Source of the DNA: Paracoccaceae bacterium
GTDB lineage: Bacteria; Pseudomonadota; Alphaproteobacteria; Rhizobiales; Stappiaceae
Assembly (NCBI GenBank): GCA_002709505.1
Contig: PARB01000075.1
Location: forward strand, 1 to 64,000
Reading direction: 5' to 3'
Length of the DNA: 64,000 nucleotides
Made by a program: the position numbers and the translations under genes. Each line of letters begins with the position of its first letter. Positions within the stretch are counted from its first letter, which is position 1. Shown piece after piece: positions 18,421-30,968 of this stretch. Below the pieces are notes generated by a model. It had not been told where the DNA came from and made no database searches. It saw only the letters and a list, made by a program, of their open reading frames with translations.

Positions 18421-19521
18421 CTAGCCGTTGCGTTTTTTGTCCGGGTGCAGGGTCTTGCCGAGAATATGGCTGTCGCGGCCGATCACATGGGAACTGGTCC
18501 CGACAATGAGGTTGTCGGGCGCGCGCACCACCGCATGGTCCTTGTTCGGATAGGGCAGGTTCACCAGAAAGTGGCGCATGCAATTCAGCCGGGCCCGCTT
18601 CTTGTCGTCGGACTTGACCACGGTCCAGGGCGCATCGGCGGTGTCGGTGTAGAAGAACATCGCCTCCTTGGCCTCCGTGTAGTCGTCCCACAGGTCCATG
18701 GACGCGCGGTCGATGGGCGAGAGCTTCCACTGCTTCAGCGGGTCGGTCTCGCGGGCCTTGAAGCGCCGGCGCTGTTCCTCGCGCGAGACGGAGAACCAGT
18801 ATTTGAACAGGCGGATGCCGGATTGCGCGAGCATCTGCTCGAACTGCGGGCACTGGCGCATGAAGTCGAGATAGTCGTTGGGACTGCAGAAGTTCATCAC
18901 CCGCTCGACGCCTGCGCGGTTGTACCAGGAGCGGTCGAAGAAGACGATCTCGCCTCCGGAGGGCAGCCACTGGATATAGCGCTGGAAATACCATTGCGAC
19001 CGCTCGCGGTCGGAGGGTTTGGTCAGGGCGACCACCCGTGCGGCGCGCGGGTTCATATGCTCCATGAAGCGCTTGATGGTGCCGCCCTTGCCGGCCGCGT
19101 CGCGACCTTCGAAGAGGAGGACGACCTTCTGGCCGGTTTCCTCCACCCAGTGCTGGGCCTTGAGGAGCTCGACCTGAAGCGCGGCCTTCTGGCTCTCGTA
19201 TGTCTTGCGGCGCATCTTGTCCGCGTAAGGGTAGGCGCCGGTCTCGAAGATGTCGCGCACCGCCTGGGGGTCGTGGCGCATCTCGGCAAGCGTGTGCCGG
19301 CGCGCAGCGCCGCTGGCGACGGCCGACCGCCGGCGGGCTTCGGTGTCCGGCGCGCCATCGGGGATGCTTTCGGGCGCGGCCGGACCGGACGCATGGGGCG
19401 CTTCGGAGGCCTCGGCGGGGGCAGGGCCTGCTCCGATGACGGTACCGATGCCGTCGTCTGCGCCGGTGTCGGTGGCAGCGGGATCGATGGGAGAGGCTGT
19501 GTCGGTCTTTTTCGCCGGCAT
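18421..19521 (-). CDS. ppk2: Polyphosphate kinase 2
   Basis: A 366-residue PPK2 with one kinase domain (~75-340). Walker A is FEGRDAAGKGGTIKRF, the lid/arginine region is SDRERSQWYFQRYIQWLP and Walker B is GEIVFFDRSWYNRAGVERVM; ARLNCMRHFL and PNKD lie near the end. PPK2 enzymes use polyphosphate to phosphorylate nucleoside mono- or diphosphates; whether it prefers GDP/ADP or AMP cannot be read directly. The first ~70 residues are a low-complexity Ala/Pro/Asp extension unlike the rest. The ATG start follows homologous length plus this tail. Confidence 0.9.
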   Translation of the reverse strand: MPAKKTDTASPIDPAATDTGADDGIGTVIGAGPAPAEASEAPHASGPAAPESIPDGAPDTEARRRSAVASGAARRHTLAEMRHDPQAVRDIFETGAYPYADKMRRKTYESQKAALQVELLKAQHWVEETGQKVVLLFEGRDAAGKGGTIKRFMEHMNPRAARVVALTKPSDRERSQWYFQRYIQWLPSGGEIVFFDRSWYNRAGVERVMNFCSPNDYLDFMRQCPQFEQMLAQSGIRLFKYWFSVSREEQRRRFKARETDPLKQWKLSPIDRASMDLWDDYTEAKEAMFFYTDTADAPWTVVKSDDKKRARLNCMRHFLVNLPYPNKDHAVVRAPDNLIVGTSSHVIGRDSHILGKTLHPDKKRNG

Positions 19522-19647
19522 TGTGCGGTCCGCCTGGGGTTCTGTCCGGCGTTCGGCCGGGCGTCAATGACGGGAAAATCTCCTATCACGCAACGCCGGG
19601 CGTGTCGTTGACACCGGTCAAACCCCCTGGGCCACGTCGCAATGCAG

Positions 19648-19679
19648 CTTCGCCGGCAGGATGGTTCCTGCCGGCGAAG
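19648..19679 (-). terminator. Terminator hairpin downstream of the first BA14K gene
   Basis: A perfect 14-bp inverted repeat, CTTCGCCGGCAGGA / TCCTGCCGGCGAAG with loop TGGT, lies about 37 nt past the minus-strand gene end. It has no T-run. Confidence 0.6.
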
Positions 19680-19715
19680 GTCACGGTCGGTCTGTCGGAC
19701 GGCTACGGCCGGCGA

Positions 19716-20237
19716 TCAGCGGCACAGCTTCTGTTCGCCCGAATAGGTCGTGAAACGTCCGGTGTTCGGGTTGAAGCTGCGGTACTTGGTGGAGCAATAG
19801 CGATACCATTCGCGGGTCCAGGGCTCCGGGCGGTCGTAGCCGACCACGACGGGCGGGGCAGGGCGGTAGCCGCCGTTGTCATAGACCGGGGCGGGGTAGG
19901 CCGGGCCGTAACCGCGCGGGTGACGGGGCTCGTAGATCGGCTCCGGGTCGATATACTGGGGGCCGCTCAAGGCCGATCCGATCATGGCGCCGGCGGCAAG
20001 GCCGATCACGCCGATGGCCAGAGCCGCGCCGATGTCGTCGTTCTTGTTGCGGTGGCGGTTCTGATGGCGATTGCCGCGATTGGGGCGAAAGGCCTGATGC
20101 TGCCCGCCATGGTCGCGCCAGTGGCGTTTTCCGCCGCCGGCCTCCGCCACGGAGAAGGAGGGCAGCAGCATCGCACCGGCGAGCGTTGCGACGAGCAGTC
20201 GGGAAGACAGGCTCTTGAGAGTTGCGGTTGCGGTCAT
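19716..20237 (-). CDS. BA14K family protein
   Basis: A 173-residue secreted protein. A signal peptide (SSRLLVATLAGAMLLPSFSVAEA) precedes a basic His/Arg/Asn-rich stretch, a glycine-rich hydrophobic segment (AALAIGVIGLAAGAMIGSAL), a Pro/Tyr-rich linker and the C-terminal BA14K module EWYRYCSTKYRSFNPNTGRF...KLCR with two cysteines. The family is named for the 14-kDa Brucella immunoreactive, lectin-like protein; its role in free-living relatives is unknown. A paralogue lies directly upstream on the same strand. Confidence 0.85.
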   Translation of the reverse strand: MTATATLKSLSSRLLVATLAGAMLLPSFSVAEAGGGKRHWRDHGGQHQAFRPNRGNRHQNRHRNKNDDIGAALAIGVIGLAAGAMIGSALSGPQYIDPEPIYEPRHPRGYGPAYPAPVYDNGGYRPAPPVVVGYDRPEPWTREWYRYCSTKYRSFNPNTGRFTTYSGEQKLCR

Positions 20238-20349
20238 GCGGGCGGCTCCTTGCGTGGATCGCGGTTAAGACGATGACACGAAGATGCCACCCGGCAGTTG
20301 AACCGGTCCTGAGACGGCCGTTCATCCGCCGTTCAGGAAAGTCGAGGGC

Positions 20350-20907
20350 TCAGCGGCAGAAGCGATAGCGGCCCGAATAGGCGAGATAGTAGCCGGTGTT
20401 CGGGTTGAAGCTGCGGTACTTGCGCGAGCAGTAGGCATACCATTCCGGCGTCCAGGCGGCCGGCCGGTAGCGATATCGGGGGGCTGGCGCATAGTAGCGC
20501 TGCGGCGTCAGTGCCTGCTGGGCGATCAGCCCGGTGGCGAGACCGATGATGCCGGCGGCGGCCGCGCCGTTTCCGCCATAGCCGAAATAGACCCCGCTTC
20601 CGTAGTTCGGATAAGGCCGATACGGCCGATAGGGGCGATACGGACGGTAGGCGCGATAAGGCCGATAGGCCCGATAGGGGCGATAGGCGTAGCGGGGGGC
20701 GTGCCTGTAGATGCGCTGGCTGCGATAACGCGGCGCCTCATAGCCGTCGTAATAGGGCGCGCGGACGGTGTCCGGCTGGGCAGACGCCGGCTGTGGCGCC
20801 AGTGGCAACGACAGGGCGAGGGCGAGAGCGCCGGCGAGCCCGAGGCGCAGGCTGTGCGGGGGCGTGCCGGTGCCGGCGAAACGCAAGAAACGCTGGACCA
20901 GGGACAT
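20350..20907 (-). CDS. BA14K family protein with PYR-rich repeats
   Basis: About 185 residues from the ATG backed by AAAGGAG; the ORF track start is 23 codons longer. A signal peptide (GLAGALALALSLPLAPQPASAQ) is followed by a Tyr/Arg/Pro repeat region (YRPYRAYRPYRAYRPYRPYR), a glycine-rich hydrophobic segment and the C-terminal BA14K module EWYAYCSRKYRSFNPNTGYY...YRFCR. Order and C-terminus match the neighbouring BA14K gene, so the pair are tandem paralogues. It is predicted to be exported; the basic aromatic repeats suggest binding to polysaccharide or other envelope polymers, which is inference. Confidence 0.83.
   Translation of the reverse strand: MSLVQRFLRFAGTGTPPHSLRLGLAGALALALSLPLAPQPASAQPDTVRAPYYDGYEAPRYRSQRIYRHAPRYAYRPYRAYRPYRAYRPYRPYRPYRPYPNYGSGVYFGYGGNGAAAAGIIGLATGLIAQQALTPQRYYAPAPRYRYRPAAWTPEWYAYCSRKYRSFNPNTGYYLAYSGRYRFCR
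20607..20690. repeat. In-frame tandem repeat encoding PYR units
   Basis: Short GC-GATA-GG-like units of 9 and 18 nt (for example GGCCGATAGG) recur about nine times, with third-position variation, inside the second BA14K gene. They encode PYR/AYR triplets. Confidence 0.7.
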
Positions 20908-21105
20908 GGCGGGTCTCCTTTCACGAACGGATCGGCCGGCCCGTGACAGTCCCGCCGATCCTGCCATTTCTATCATGGACGGCCTTCAATGTGGCGAGAG
21001 CGTGGCCCGGCGCGCGGGCGCGCGCGGCTCGCCGTCTCGTCATCGGGATTTGCATTGCCGCCCCGGCGCGGGCAAAACAGGAGCGATCCGTGCGCGTCCG
21101 GCGCC

Positions 21106-21900
21106 ATGGACCCGATTTCCGGAGAGCCTGCCATCGCCGAGCGCCCGCAAAAGACCGACCCTATCCGGCCCACGGACGACGAGGCGATCGCGCTTGCGCG
21201 CAAGCTCGTGCGGCTGGCGCGCTTCGGGGCGCTTGGCGTTCTTGATCCGGGGTCCGGCGCGCCCTTCGTCTCGCGCGTTGCGCTGGCGACCGAAATGGAC
21301 GGGTCGCCGGTGATGCTGATCTCCGCGCTGTCGACCCACACGAAGGCGCTTCTTGCGGATCCGCGCTGTTCGCTGCTTGTCGGCGAGCCCGGCAAGGGCG
21401 ATCCGCTCGCCCATCCGCGCCTGACGCTTGTCGGCACGGCGCATCGCTTTGCCACCGGCGACGCGGCGCTTTCCCATGCGCGCCGCCGCTACCTGATGCG
21501 CCATCCCAAGGCGAAGCTTTATGCGGATTTCGCCGACTTCGCCTTTTTCCGCTTCGAGGTCGCGCGGGCCAGCCTGAACGGCGGCTTCGGCAAGGCCTAT
21601 GAGTTGCTGCCCTCCGATTTCCTGCTGGAGCGCGCGTCGCTCGACGGGTTCCTGGACATGGAGGACGGCGCCATCGCGCATCTGCATGCCGATCATCCCG
21701 ATGCGGTGCGGCTTTACGCCGAGACGTTGGCGCGGGCGGGCAAGGGAGCGTGGCAGCTTTCCTCGCTCGACCCGCAGGGGCTCGATTTCGTCGATGGCGA
21801 CCGGGTGGCCCGGCTCGCCTTCGATCCGCCGCTCGCCGGGCCGCAGGACCTGCGCCCGCGCCTCGTCGCCCTTGCGAAACAGGCGAGAGACAGCGAATGA
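21106..21900 (+). CDS. HugZ-like pyridoxamine 5'-phosphate oxidase-fold protein
   Basis: A 264-residue protein with an N-terminal FMN-binding split barrel (~25-165: RFGALGVLDPGSGAPFVSRV, LISALSTHTKALLADPRCSLL, HPRLTLVGTAHRF) and a C-terminal DUF2470-type domain (~175-250: HLHADHPDAVRLYAETLA, LDPQGLDFVDGD). This is the HugZ/HutZ architecture, linked to heme utilisation or heme degradation in some bacteria; the heme role is not proven for this clade. The ATG at 21106 gives the normal length, but no strong Shine-Dalgarno is seen. Its stop abuts the following hydrolase gene. Confidence 0.82.
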   Translation: MDPISGEPAIAERPQKTDPIRPTDDEAIALARKLVRLARFGALGVLDPGSGAPFVSRVALATEMDGSPVMLISALSTHTKALLADPRCSLLVGEPGKGDPLAHPRLTLVGTAHRFATGDAALSHARRRYLMRHPKAKLYADFADFAFFRFEVARASLNGGFGKAYELLPSDFLLERASLDGFLDMEDGAIAHLHADHPDAVRLYAETLARAGKGAWQLSSLDPQGLDFVDGDRVARLAFDPPLAGPQDLRPRLVALAKQARDSE

Positions 21901-21953
21901 TGGCCGCACGAGCGACTGCCACCCATGACGCGATCTTGAGGGAGAACCGACGC

Positions 21954-22886
21954 GTGAAATCCCGTTTCCTTCGTTTGCCGGGCATGCGGGGCAACCGGCC
22001 AGGCGTGCTGCTGGCAGCCCTTGCGCTTGCCCTGTGCGCGGCCGTGTCCACCCCGGCTCAGGCGCAATACCGGCTGGCGCCTTTCAAGGACCGCCTGTTC
22101 GACTATCCCGGGATGCTCGCCGGCAAGCCGCAGGACGCCTTCGTCATCGTCGACTACGACAAGCGCCGCGACATCCACCGCCGCGACAAGGTGTGGGAGC
22201 GGCAGGTGCACGGCGAATATGTCTCGATGAAGCCGCGCAGCACCCAGGAAGACCTGACGCTCACAGCCAATGGCCGGACCATCACCTACATGCGGGTGGG
22301 AACGCCCCGCGGGGCCAAGTCGATCGTGATTTACATTCACGGTCAGGGCGGTAACAGATTTCAGGGAATGAATGACGTCAGTTTCGGCGGAAATTTCAAC
22401 CGCATCAAGAACCTGATGGTCCGCAATTCCGGCGTCTACATCACGCTCGACGTCAAGAACTTCAAGGGCGAGGGTGAGGCGGACGTCAAGGCGCTGATGC
22501 AGCACTACACCCGACAGGCGCCGGGCGCGCGCGTCTATGTCGCCTGCGGGTCGATGGGCGGGGCCTTGTGCTGGCGTCTGGCCAAGGACAACGCGGCATC
22601 CGCACTGATGGGCGGGATCCTGCTGATGGGGTCGACGTGGGACGAGGGCTTCCTGTCGAGTTCGACCTTCCGCAACGCCCGGCTGCCGATCTATTTCGGG
22701 CATGGCAGCTGGGACGAGGTCTACGACTGGAAGAAGCAGGCCGGGTTCTTCGAGCGGCTCAAGGCGCGCAATCCGCGCTATCCCGCCCGCTTCGCCCTGT
22801 TCGAGACCGGCACGCACGGAACGCCGATCCGCATGACGGACTGGCGGCTGGTCCTCAACTGGATGTTCGCCGCCACCGGCCGGTGA
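21954..22886 (+). CDS. Secreted alpha/beta-hydrolase-like protein
   Basis: About 310 residues from the GTG preceded by GAGGGAGA; an alternative ATG at 21897 would overlap the HugZ stop (ATGA). With the GTG start a signal peptide is clean (GVLLAALALALCAAVSTPAQAQ). The hydrolase fold is suggested by the oxyanion region VIYIHGQGGNRFQGMND, the nucleophile-elbow-like ACGSMGGALCW and a histidine near the end (FETGTHGTP). The serine in GSMGG fits a G-x-S-x-G elbow variant (C-G-S-M-G). Substrate is unknown. It is translationally linked to both neighbours. Confidence 0.7.
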   Translation: MKSRFLRLPGMRGNRPGVLLAALALALCAAVSTPAQAQYRLAPFKDRLFDYPGMLAGKPQDAFVIVDYDKRRDIHRRDKVWERQVHGEYVSMKPRSTQEDLTLTANGRTITYMRVGTPRGAKSIVIYIHGQGGNRFQGMNDVSFGGNFNRIKNLMVRNSGVYITLDVKNFKGEGEADVKALMQHYTRQAPGARVYVACGSMGGALCWRLAKDNAASALMGGILLMGSTWDEGFLSSSTFRNARLPIYFGHGSWDEVYDWKKQAGFFERLKARNPRYPARFALFETGTHGTPIRMTDWRLVLNWMFAATGR

Positions 22887-23653
22887 CGGCCGTGGCGGAT
22901 GTTCTCGCTGTCTTTACACCGGGCCAGCTGGTCGCTGTTTTCGCGACGCTCGGGTTCGCAGCGCTGGTCAAGGGCGTCACCGGCCTCGGCTTTTCCACCA
23001 CCTGCCTGCCGTTTCTCGTTCTCGCGGTCGGACTGGAGAAGGCCATGGCGCTGGTGCTCCTGCCGTCGCTGGCCAGCAATCTCATCGTCATGCGTGCCGC
23101 CGGCCATTTCCGCGAGACGGTCGTCCGGTTCCGACCGATGCTTGCGGCGACGGTCCCGGGTCTTCTTCTCGGGCTCTGGGTGCTGGGGAAGGTCGACACG
23201 GACAGCCTGGTGGCGGTCCTGGGCGCGGTTCTTGTCGCCTACTGCCTGCACGGACTTTCAGGGGCGCGGTTCACGCTTTCGGCTCAAGCCGAGCGCCGGC
23301 TGCAGCCTGCGAGCGGTTTCTGCACCGGGCTTGTGAACGGCATGACGGGTTCGCAGATCCTGCCGGTCCTGCCGTTTCTCCTGTCGCTGAACCTGACGCC
23401 GGACCGCTTCGTGCAGGCGATGAATGTCTCTTTCACCCTGTCGAGCCTGATCATGGCGCTCGGCCTGTCGCGTCTCGGTTATCTGACGTTTGAAAGCGCT
23501 ATGGTCTCGGCGGCCGGTATTCTTGTGGTTTTCGCCGGAACCCGGTTCGGGACGCGCGTCCGCAGCTTCCTTTCACCCGAGACCTTTCGCAAGATCGTGC
23601 TTGGTCTGCTGCTCCTGCTGGGAGCGGGACTGATCGCGCAACAAGTGGTCTGA
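22883..23653 (+). CDS. TauE/SafE family transporter
   Basis: A 256-residue inner-membrane protein with about eight hydrophobic helices. The two family half-repeats begin with FAALVKGVTGLGFSTTCLPFL and SGFCTGLVNGMTGSQILPVLP, each with the conserved glycine-rich turn. TauE/SafE proteins export sulfite, sulfoacetate or other organic anions; the substrate here is unknown. The GTG start overlaps the hydrolase stop (GTGA), so translation is coupled. A GCCGGCGG-A-CCGCCGGC hairpin sits just after the gene. Confidence 0.83.
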   Translation: MTAVADVLAVFTPGQLVAVFATLGFAALVKGVTGLGFSTTCLPFLVLAVGLEKAMALVLLPSLASNLIVMRAAGHFRETVVRFRPMLAATVPGLLLGLWVLGKVDTDSLVAVLGAVLVAYCLHGLSGARFTLSAQAERRLQPASGFCTGLVNGMTGSQILPVLPFLLSLNLTPDRFVQAMNVSFTLSSLIMALGLSRLGYLTFESAMVSAAGILVVFAGTRFGTRVRSFLSPETFRKIVLGLLLLLGAGLIAQQVV

Positions 23654-23703
23654 AGCAGCCGGCGGACCGCCGGCGGAGAGCGATCGACCGGCTGCGTGAG
23701 TAA

Positions 23704-25467
23704 TCACGCCGCGCGAATGTTGGCGAGGAAGGTGTCCAGCTCCCGCTGAAGCAGGCTCGATTGCTCCGAGAGGTTCTCGACCGTCGACAGTACCTGCCGG
23801 GCGCCGGCGCTGGAATCGACCGCTCCGGCGCTGACGGAGTTGATCGAGGAGGTGATCTCGCCGCTGCCTTCCGCCACCTCGCTCACGTTGCGGGCGATCT
23901 CGGCGGTCACGGCCGTCTGCTCCTCGACGGCCGAGGCGATCGAGGAGATCTGGTCGTTGATCAGTCCGATGGCCTCGACCACCGCCGCAATCGCCTGTGC
24001 GGTGTCCGCCGCGCCCGACTGCATGTCCTTGACCTGGGTGCTGATGTCTTCGGTTGCCTGACCGGTCTGTCCGGCGAGCAGCTTCACCTCGCCGGCGACG
24101 ACCGCAAAGCCCTTGCCGGCTTCCCCGGCGCGGGCCGCCTCGATGGTGGCGTTCAGCGCCAGCAGGTTGGTCTGGGCGGAAATGTCGTTGATCAGCTTGA
24201 CGACATCGTCGATCCGGGTTGCCGCCTGCGCCAGTCCGTCGACCGTTTCGCTCGAGCGCCTGGCGTTGCGCGTCGTTTCCCCGGTCGCGCCGAGGGCGGC
24301 GCTGACCTGGCGGCTGATTTCGCTGATGGAGGCGGAGAGCTCTTCCGCCGCGCTTGCCACGGTCTGGACACCGGTCGAGGATTGTTCCGCGGCAGCGGCA
24401 ACCGTATTGGCGTTGTCGGAGGTCTTGCGGGCGTTTTCCGCCATCTGGATCGCGGTCGCCTCCAGCTCGCTGACGGCGGAGGCAATGCCGTCGGAGACCC
24501 GTTTCACCGTGGCCTCGAGATTGTCGGCGAGGCGCATCGTGGCTTCGCGTTTCTCCAGTTCGATCCGCTCTTCCTCTTCCTTGGCCTGGGCCTGGAGGCG
24601 CTGGATCTCGATGGTTTTCTCGCGGAATTCGGCGAAGGCTGTCGCAAGTTCGCCGATCTCTCCGCCGCCGCGCGTATCGAGCTGGACGCTCGTGTCGTTC
24701 TGCGCCAGCCGGTTGAGCGCGTTGACCACCGCCCTGAGCGGACGGCTGATCCCCAGGGTCGCAAGCGCCAGCGCAAAGGCAACGCCTGCGACAATGGCGG
24801 CGAGCGAAATGACCGCCATCAGGATCAGACCGTTGCTTTCATGCTCCTTGGCGCTCGCGGAGGATGCTGCCAGGAACGCGTTGAGCTGTTCCGTGAGGCT
24901 TTCCAGTTCGCCATTGAGCCGGTGCTGCTCGCCTTCCAGCTCCGCGGCGAGTGCGGTCGCCTTGTCGATCTCGCCTTTTTCGATATGCCCGACCATCGTG
25001 TGGATGTGCTGGTCATAGAGGGCGTGTTCGCGCTCGATCTTCTTCAACTGATCGAGCACGTCCTGATATTTGGCGCGCTGCGCTTCGGAATGGGCGATCG
25101 CGATGCCGCCTTCCGCAATCTTTTCCGCGGTCACGATTTCCTGCTGGACCTTCTCAGCCAGGGCAAACAGGCTCGTCGTCAGGTCGTCGAGAGTGCCGGT
25201 TTCTCCCGTGGCGCCGACTTTCCCAACGCGCAGAAGGCGCTCGACCAGAAGGGCCTGCTCAAGCTGATGGAGGCTGACCTTCGAGACATTGGTGGTGAGC
25301 GGGACGGTTTCCGTAGCGATTTCGTCGAGCTCGGTGCCGATCTGCTGCATCTGCATCAGGCCGACGCCGGCGATGACCAGCATCATCGTGCTCAAAAATC
25401 CGACGAGGGCGAGAATCTTGGCGGAAACGCTTGCCAGTCTGTTCGATCCAGTCCGAGTGACACGCAT
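23704..25467 (-). CDS. Methyl-accepting chemotaxis protein
   Basis: A 587-residue chemoreceptor. TM1 (~13-35, [20 protein letters not shown]) and TM2 (~214-236, [20 protein letters not shown]) enclose a ~175-residue, mainly helical periplasmic sensor domain; HAMP and the cytoplasmic signalling domain follow. The hairpin tip is [38 protein letters not shown], diagnostic for MCPs. No CheB/CheR pentapeptide is visible at the C-terminus ([11 protein letters not shown]). The start is the ATG behind AGGAT, 38 codons inside the listed ORF. The ligand is unknown. Transcription runs toward tauE. Confidence 0.92.
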   Translation of the reverse strand: MRVTRTGSNRLASVSAKILALVGFLSTMMLVIAGVGLMQMQQIGTELDEIATETVPLTTNVSKVSLHQLEQALLVERLLRVGKVGATGETGTLDDLTTSLFALAEKVQQEIVTAEKIAEGGIAIAHSEAQRAKYQDVLDQLKKIEREHALYDQHIHTMVGHIEKGEIDKATALAAELEGEQHRLNGELESLTEQLNAFLAASSASAKEHESNGLILMAVISLAAIVAGVAFALALATLGISRPLRAVVNALNRLAQNDTSVQLDTRGGGEIGELATAFAEFREKTIEIQRLQAQAKEEEERIELEKREATMRLADNLEATVKRVSDGIASAVSELEATAIQMAENARKTSDNANTVAAAAEQSSTGVQTVASAAEELSASISEISRQVSAALGATGETTRNARRSSETVDGLAQAATRIDDVVKLINDISAQTNLLALNATIEAARAGEAGKGFAVVAGEVKLLAGQTGQATEDISTQVKDMQSGAADTAQAIAAVVEAIGLINDQISSIASAVEEQTAVTAEIARNVSEVAEGSGEITSSINSVSAGAVDSSAGARQVLSTVENLSEQSSLLQRELDTFLANIRAA

Positions 25468-25547
25468 GGCGGTATCCTGATGCGTTGAATGTGGCGGCTC
25501 TTTTTCCGGAAGAACCATCGCAAATGGTATATGGCGAAAGCCTTCAA

Positions 25548-25570
25548 TTTCCTTACCTCGTTTAAGGAAA
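25548..25570. promoter_or_regulatory. Palindromic operator candidate upstream of the MCP gene
   Basis: TTTCCTTA-N7-TAAGGAAA is a perfect 8-bp inverted repeat 81 nt upstream of the MCP start. It is AT-rich in a GC-rich genome and separated by one helical turn, as for a dimeric regulator. Confidence 0.45.
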
Positions 25571-25746
25571 CAGCGCCTCATAGGTGATTTTAACTAGGTT
25601 GATACAAGCAGGCCTGTTGTCTCCCGAAGTATGTAAAAAGTATATGTTCGTAGTTGAAGCAATGCGGCCCGGGGCGCGTGCCTGCGGCGCGGTGGGCAAG
25701 GCTGCCCCGGCCGGGCGTGTCGACGGTGCTTGTTTTCAAAGGAAAG

Positions 25747-25772
25747 CCGGCCCCCGCAGGTGCGGAGGCCGG
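25747..25772 (-). terminator. Terminator after the hydantoinase/oxoprolinase gene
   Basis: On the minus strand CCGGCCTCCGCA / TGCGGGGGCCGG forms a stem with one G-U wobble and is followed by CTTTCCTTT. It lies about 54 nt past the gene end. Confidence 0.65.
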
Positions 25773-25825
25773 TCCGGTCAAGGCTTCGGTTCGTGGCGGG
25801 GAGGGCGCGCGGCCGCGCGCCCCGG

Positions 25826-29428
<3,603 letters not shown>

Positions 29429-29520
29429 GATGCGTCTCTCCCAGTTTGTCCTTGCCCGTCACGACTGTGCGGCGCGAGCACGCGCACCCAGCGTATCGGA
29501 AGATGTCTCGCGCTCATTCC

Positions 29521-29543
29521 AATAATTTATCGATAAAATGTCA
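29521..29543. promoter_or_regulatory. Operator candidate A upstream of the oxoprolinase gene
   Basis: AATAATTTATCGATAAAATGTCA contains the perfect palindrome TTTATCGATAAA and lies about 93 nt upstream of the oxoprolinase start. It matches site B, 4.5 kb away, at 20 of 23 positions. Confidence 0.6.
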
Positions 29544-29590
29544 ATGAAAAACAGTTGCCGGATTTCGGCGGTCGCTCCATGCCCTATGCA

Positions 29591-29624
29591 AAACGCCCCG
29601 CTCGACGGGCGAGGCGGGGCGTTT
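29591..29624 (-). terminator. Terminator after dctM
   Basis: AAACGCCCCGC / GCGGGGCGTTT is an 11-bp perfect stem whose loop extends by CTCG/CGAG. On the minus strand it is followed by TTGCAT. It lies 32 nt past dctM and separates the TRAP genes from the oxoprolinase gene. Confidence 0.75.
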
Positions 29625-29655
29625 CGCAGAGGTTACTCGTGGCGGCTTGCCCCGG

Positions 29656-30963
29656 TCACGGGCGGTTTCGCATGTTGTCCGGCAGCCAGGTGGCGAGTTC
29701 CGGAACGGCGATGAGCACGAAGACCATGGCCACCATGATCGCGAACATCGGCAGGGCGGCCTTCGATATGTAGCCCATCTCGTGCCGGGTGATGCCCTGG
29801 AGCACGAAGAGGTTGAAGCCGATCGGCGGCGTGATCTGCGCCATTTCCACGACGATCACCACGAAGATGCCGAACCAGATCATGTCGATGCCGGCCGCGC
29901 GCACCATCGGTTCCACCACGGCCATGGTCAGCACGACGGCGGAGATGCCGTCAAGGAAACAGCCGATGACGATGTAGAACACCAGAAGCGCCATCAGCAG
30001 TTCGAACCGCGACAGCTGCATCGAGGCGATATATTCCGCGATGGCCCTCGGCAGGCCGGTGAAGCCCATCGACAGCGTCAGGAAGGCGGCACCGGCGAGG
30101 ATCAGGGCGATCATCGCGGAGGTGCGGGTCGCGCCCATCAGGCTGTCGAGGAAGGTCGACCAGGTGAGCGAGCCCTGCCAGGCGGCAAGCACCAGCGCTC
30201 CGATCACGCCGATGGCGGCGGCTTCTGTCGCCGTGGCGAAGCCTGCGTACATCGAGCCGATCACCGCGAGGATCAGCATCATCACCGGGATCAGGAAGCG
30301 GGCGTTGCGGATCTTTTCGACGAAGCTCATCGGCGGTTCGGGATCCGGCTTGTAGGTCTTCGACAGCTTCGCGTAGATCGCCACATAGCCCATGAACATC
30401 GCGGCCAGCACCAGCCCCGGCAGGACGCCGGCCATGAACAGCTTGGTGATGGATTCGTTGATGGTCACGCCATAGACGATGAGGATCAGCGAGGGCGGGA
30501 TCATCAGCCCAAGCGTTGCCGCGCCCGCCAGCGTGCCGATCACCATGTGTTCGGGGTAGTTGCGCCGCCTGAGTTCGGGGATCGACATTTTTCCCACGGT
30601 CGTCAGCGTCGCGGCCGAGGAGCCGGAGACGGCGGCGAACACCGTGCAGCCGACGATGTTGGTGTGGACGAGCCCGCCGGGAAGCCGCGCCATGAAGGGC
30701 GAGAGACCGCGGAACATGTCCTCCGACAGGCGCGTTCGGTAGAGGATCTCGCCCATCCAGATGAAAAGCGGCAGGGCGGTCAGTGTCCAGGACGAGGACG
30801 AGGCCCAGATCACCGTGATCATCGCGTCGCCGGCAGGCCGCGAGGTGAAGAGCTCGACGCCGACGAAGGCGACGCCGATCAGGGCGAGGCCGACCCAGAC
30901 ACCGGTGCCGAGCAGCAGGAACAGGACGAAGAGGAAGAGGATGACGGGGGCAAGCGATTCCAT
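29656..30963 (-). CDS. dctM: TRAP transporter large membrane subunit (DctM)
   Basis: A 435-residue protein with about a dozen hydrophobic segments and the DctM landmarks ALPLFIWMGEILYRT, VFAAVSGSSAATLTTVGKM and LGLMIPPSLILIVYGV. It forms the sodium-coupled translocation channel with DctQ. The ATG giving MESLAPVIL is used; the longer track ORF starts inside dctQ. It sits 5 nt behind dctQ, and a terminator follows. Confidence 0.93.
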   Translation of the reverse strand: MESLAPVILFLFVLFLLLGTGVWVGLALIGVAFVGVELFTSRPAGDAMITVIWASSSSWTLTALPLFIWMGEILYRTRLSEDMFRGLSPFMARLPGGLVHTNIVGCTVFAAVSGSSAATLTTVGKMSIPELRRRNYPEHMVIGTLAGAATLGLMIPPSLILIVYGVTINESITKLFMAGVLPGLVLAAMFMGYVAIYAKLSKTYKPDPEPPMSFVEKIRNARFLIPVMMLILAVIGSMYAGFATATEAAAIGVIGALVLAAWQGSLTWSTFLDSLMGATRTSAMIALILAGAAFLTLSMGFTGLPRAIAEYIASMQLSRFELLMALLVFYIVIGCFLDGISAVVLTMAVVEPMVRAAGIDMIWFGIFVVIVVEMAQITPPIGFNLFVLQGITRHEMGYISKAALPMFAIMVAMVFVLIAVPELATWLPDNMRNRP

Positions 30964-30968
30964 CGGCG

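Larger units (their letters stand above)
25468..25825. other. Intergenic region upstream of the chemoreceptor (358 bp)
   Basis: The half next to the MCP start is AT-rich and contains the 8-bp palindrome described separately, so the MCP promoter is probably here. The other half holds the hydantoinase terminator hairpin. No ORF has start-site support. Confidence 0.5.

Noticed and set aside
20607-20690. Short regular repeats considered as a CRISPR array
   Set aside because: Units are 9/18 nt with no unique spacers and are in frame within a secreted protein gene.
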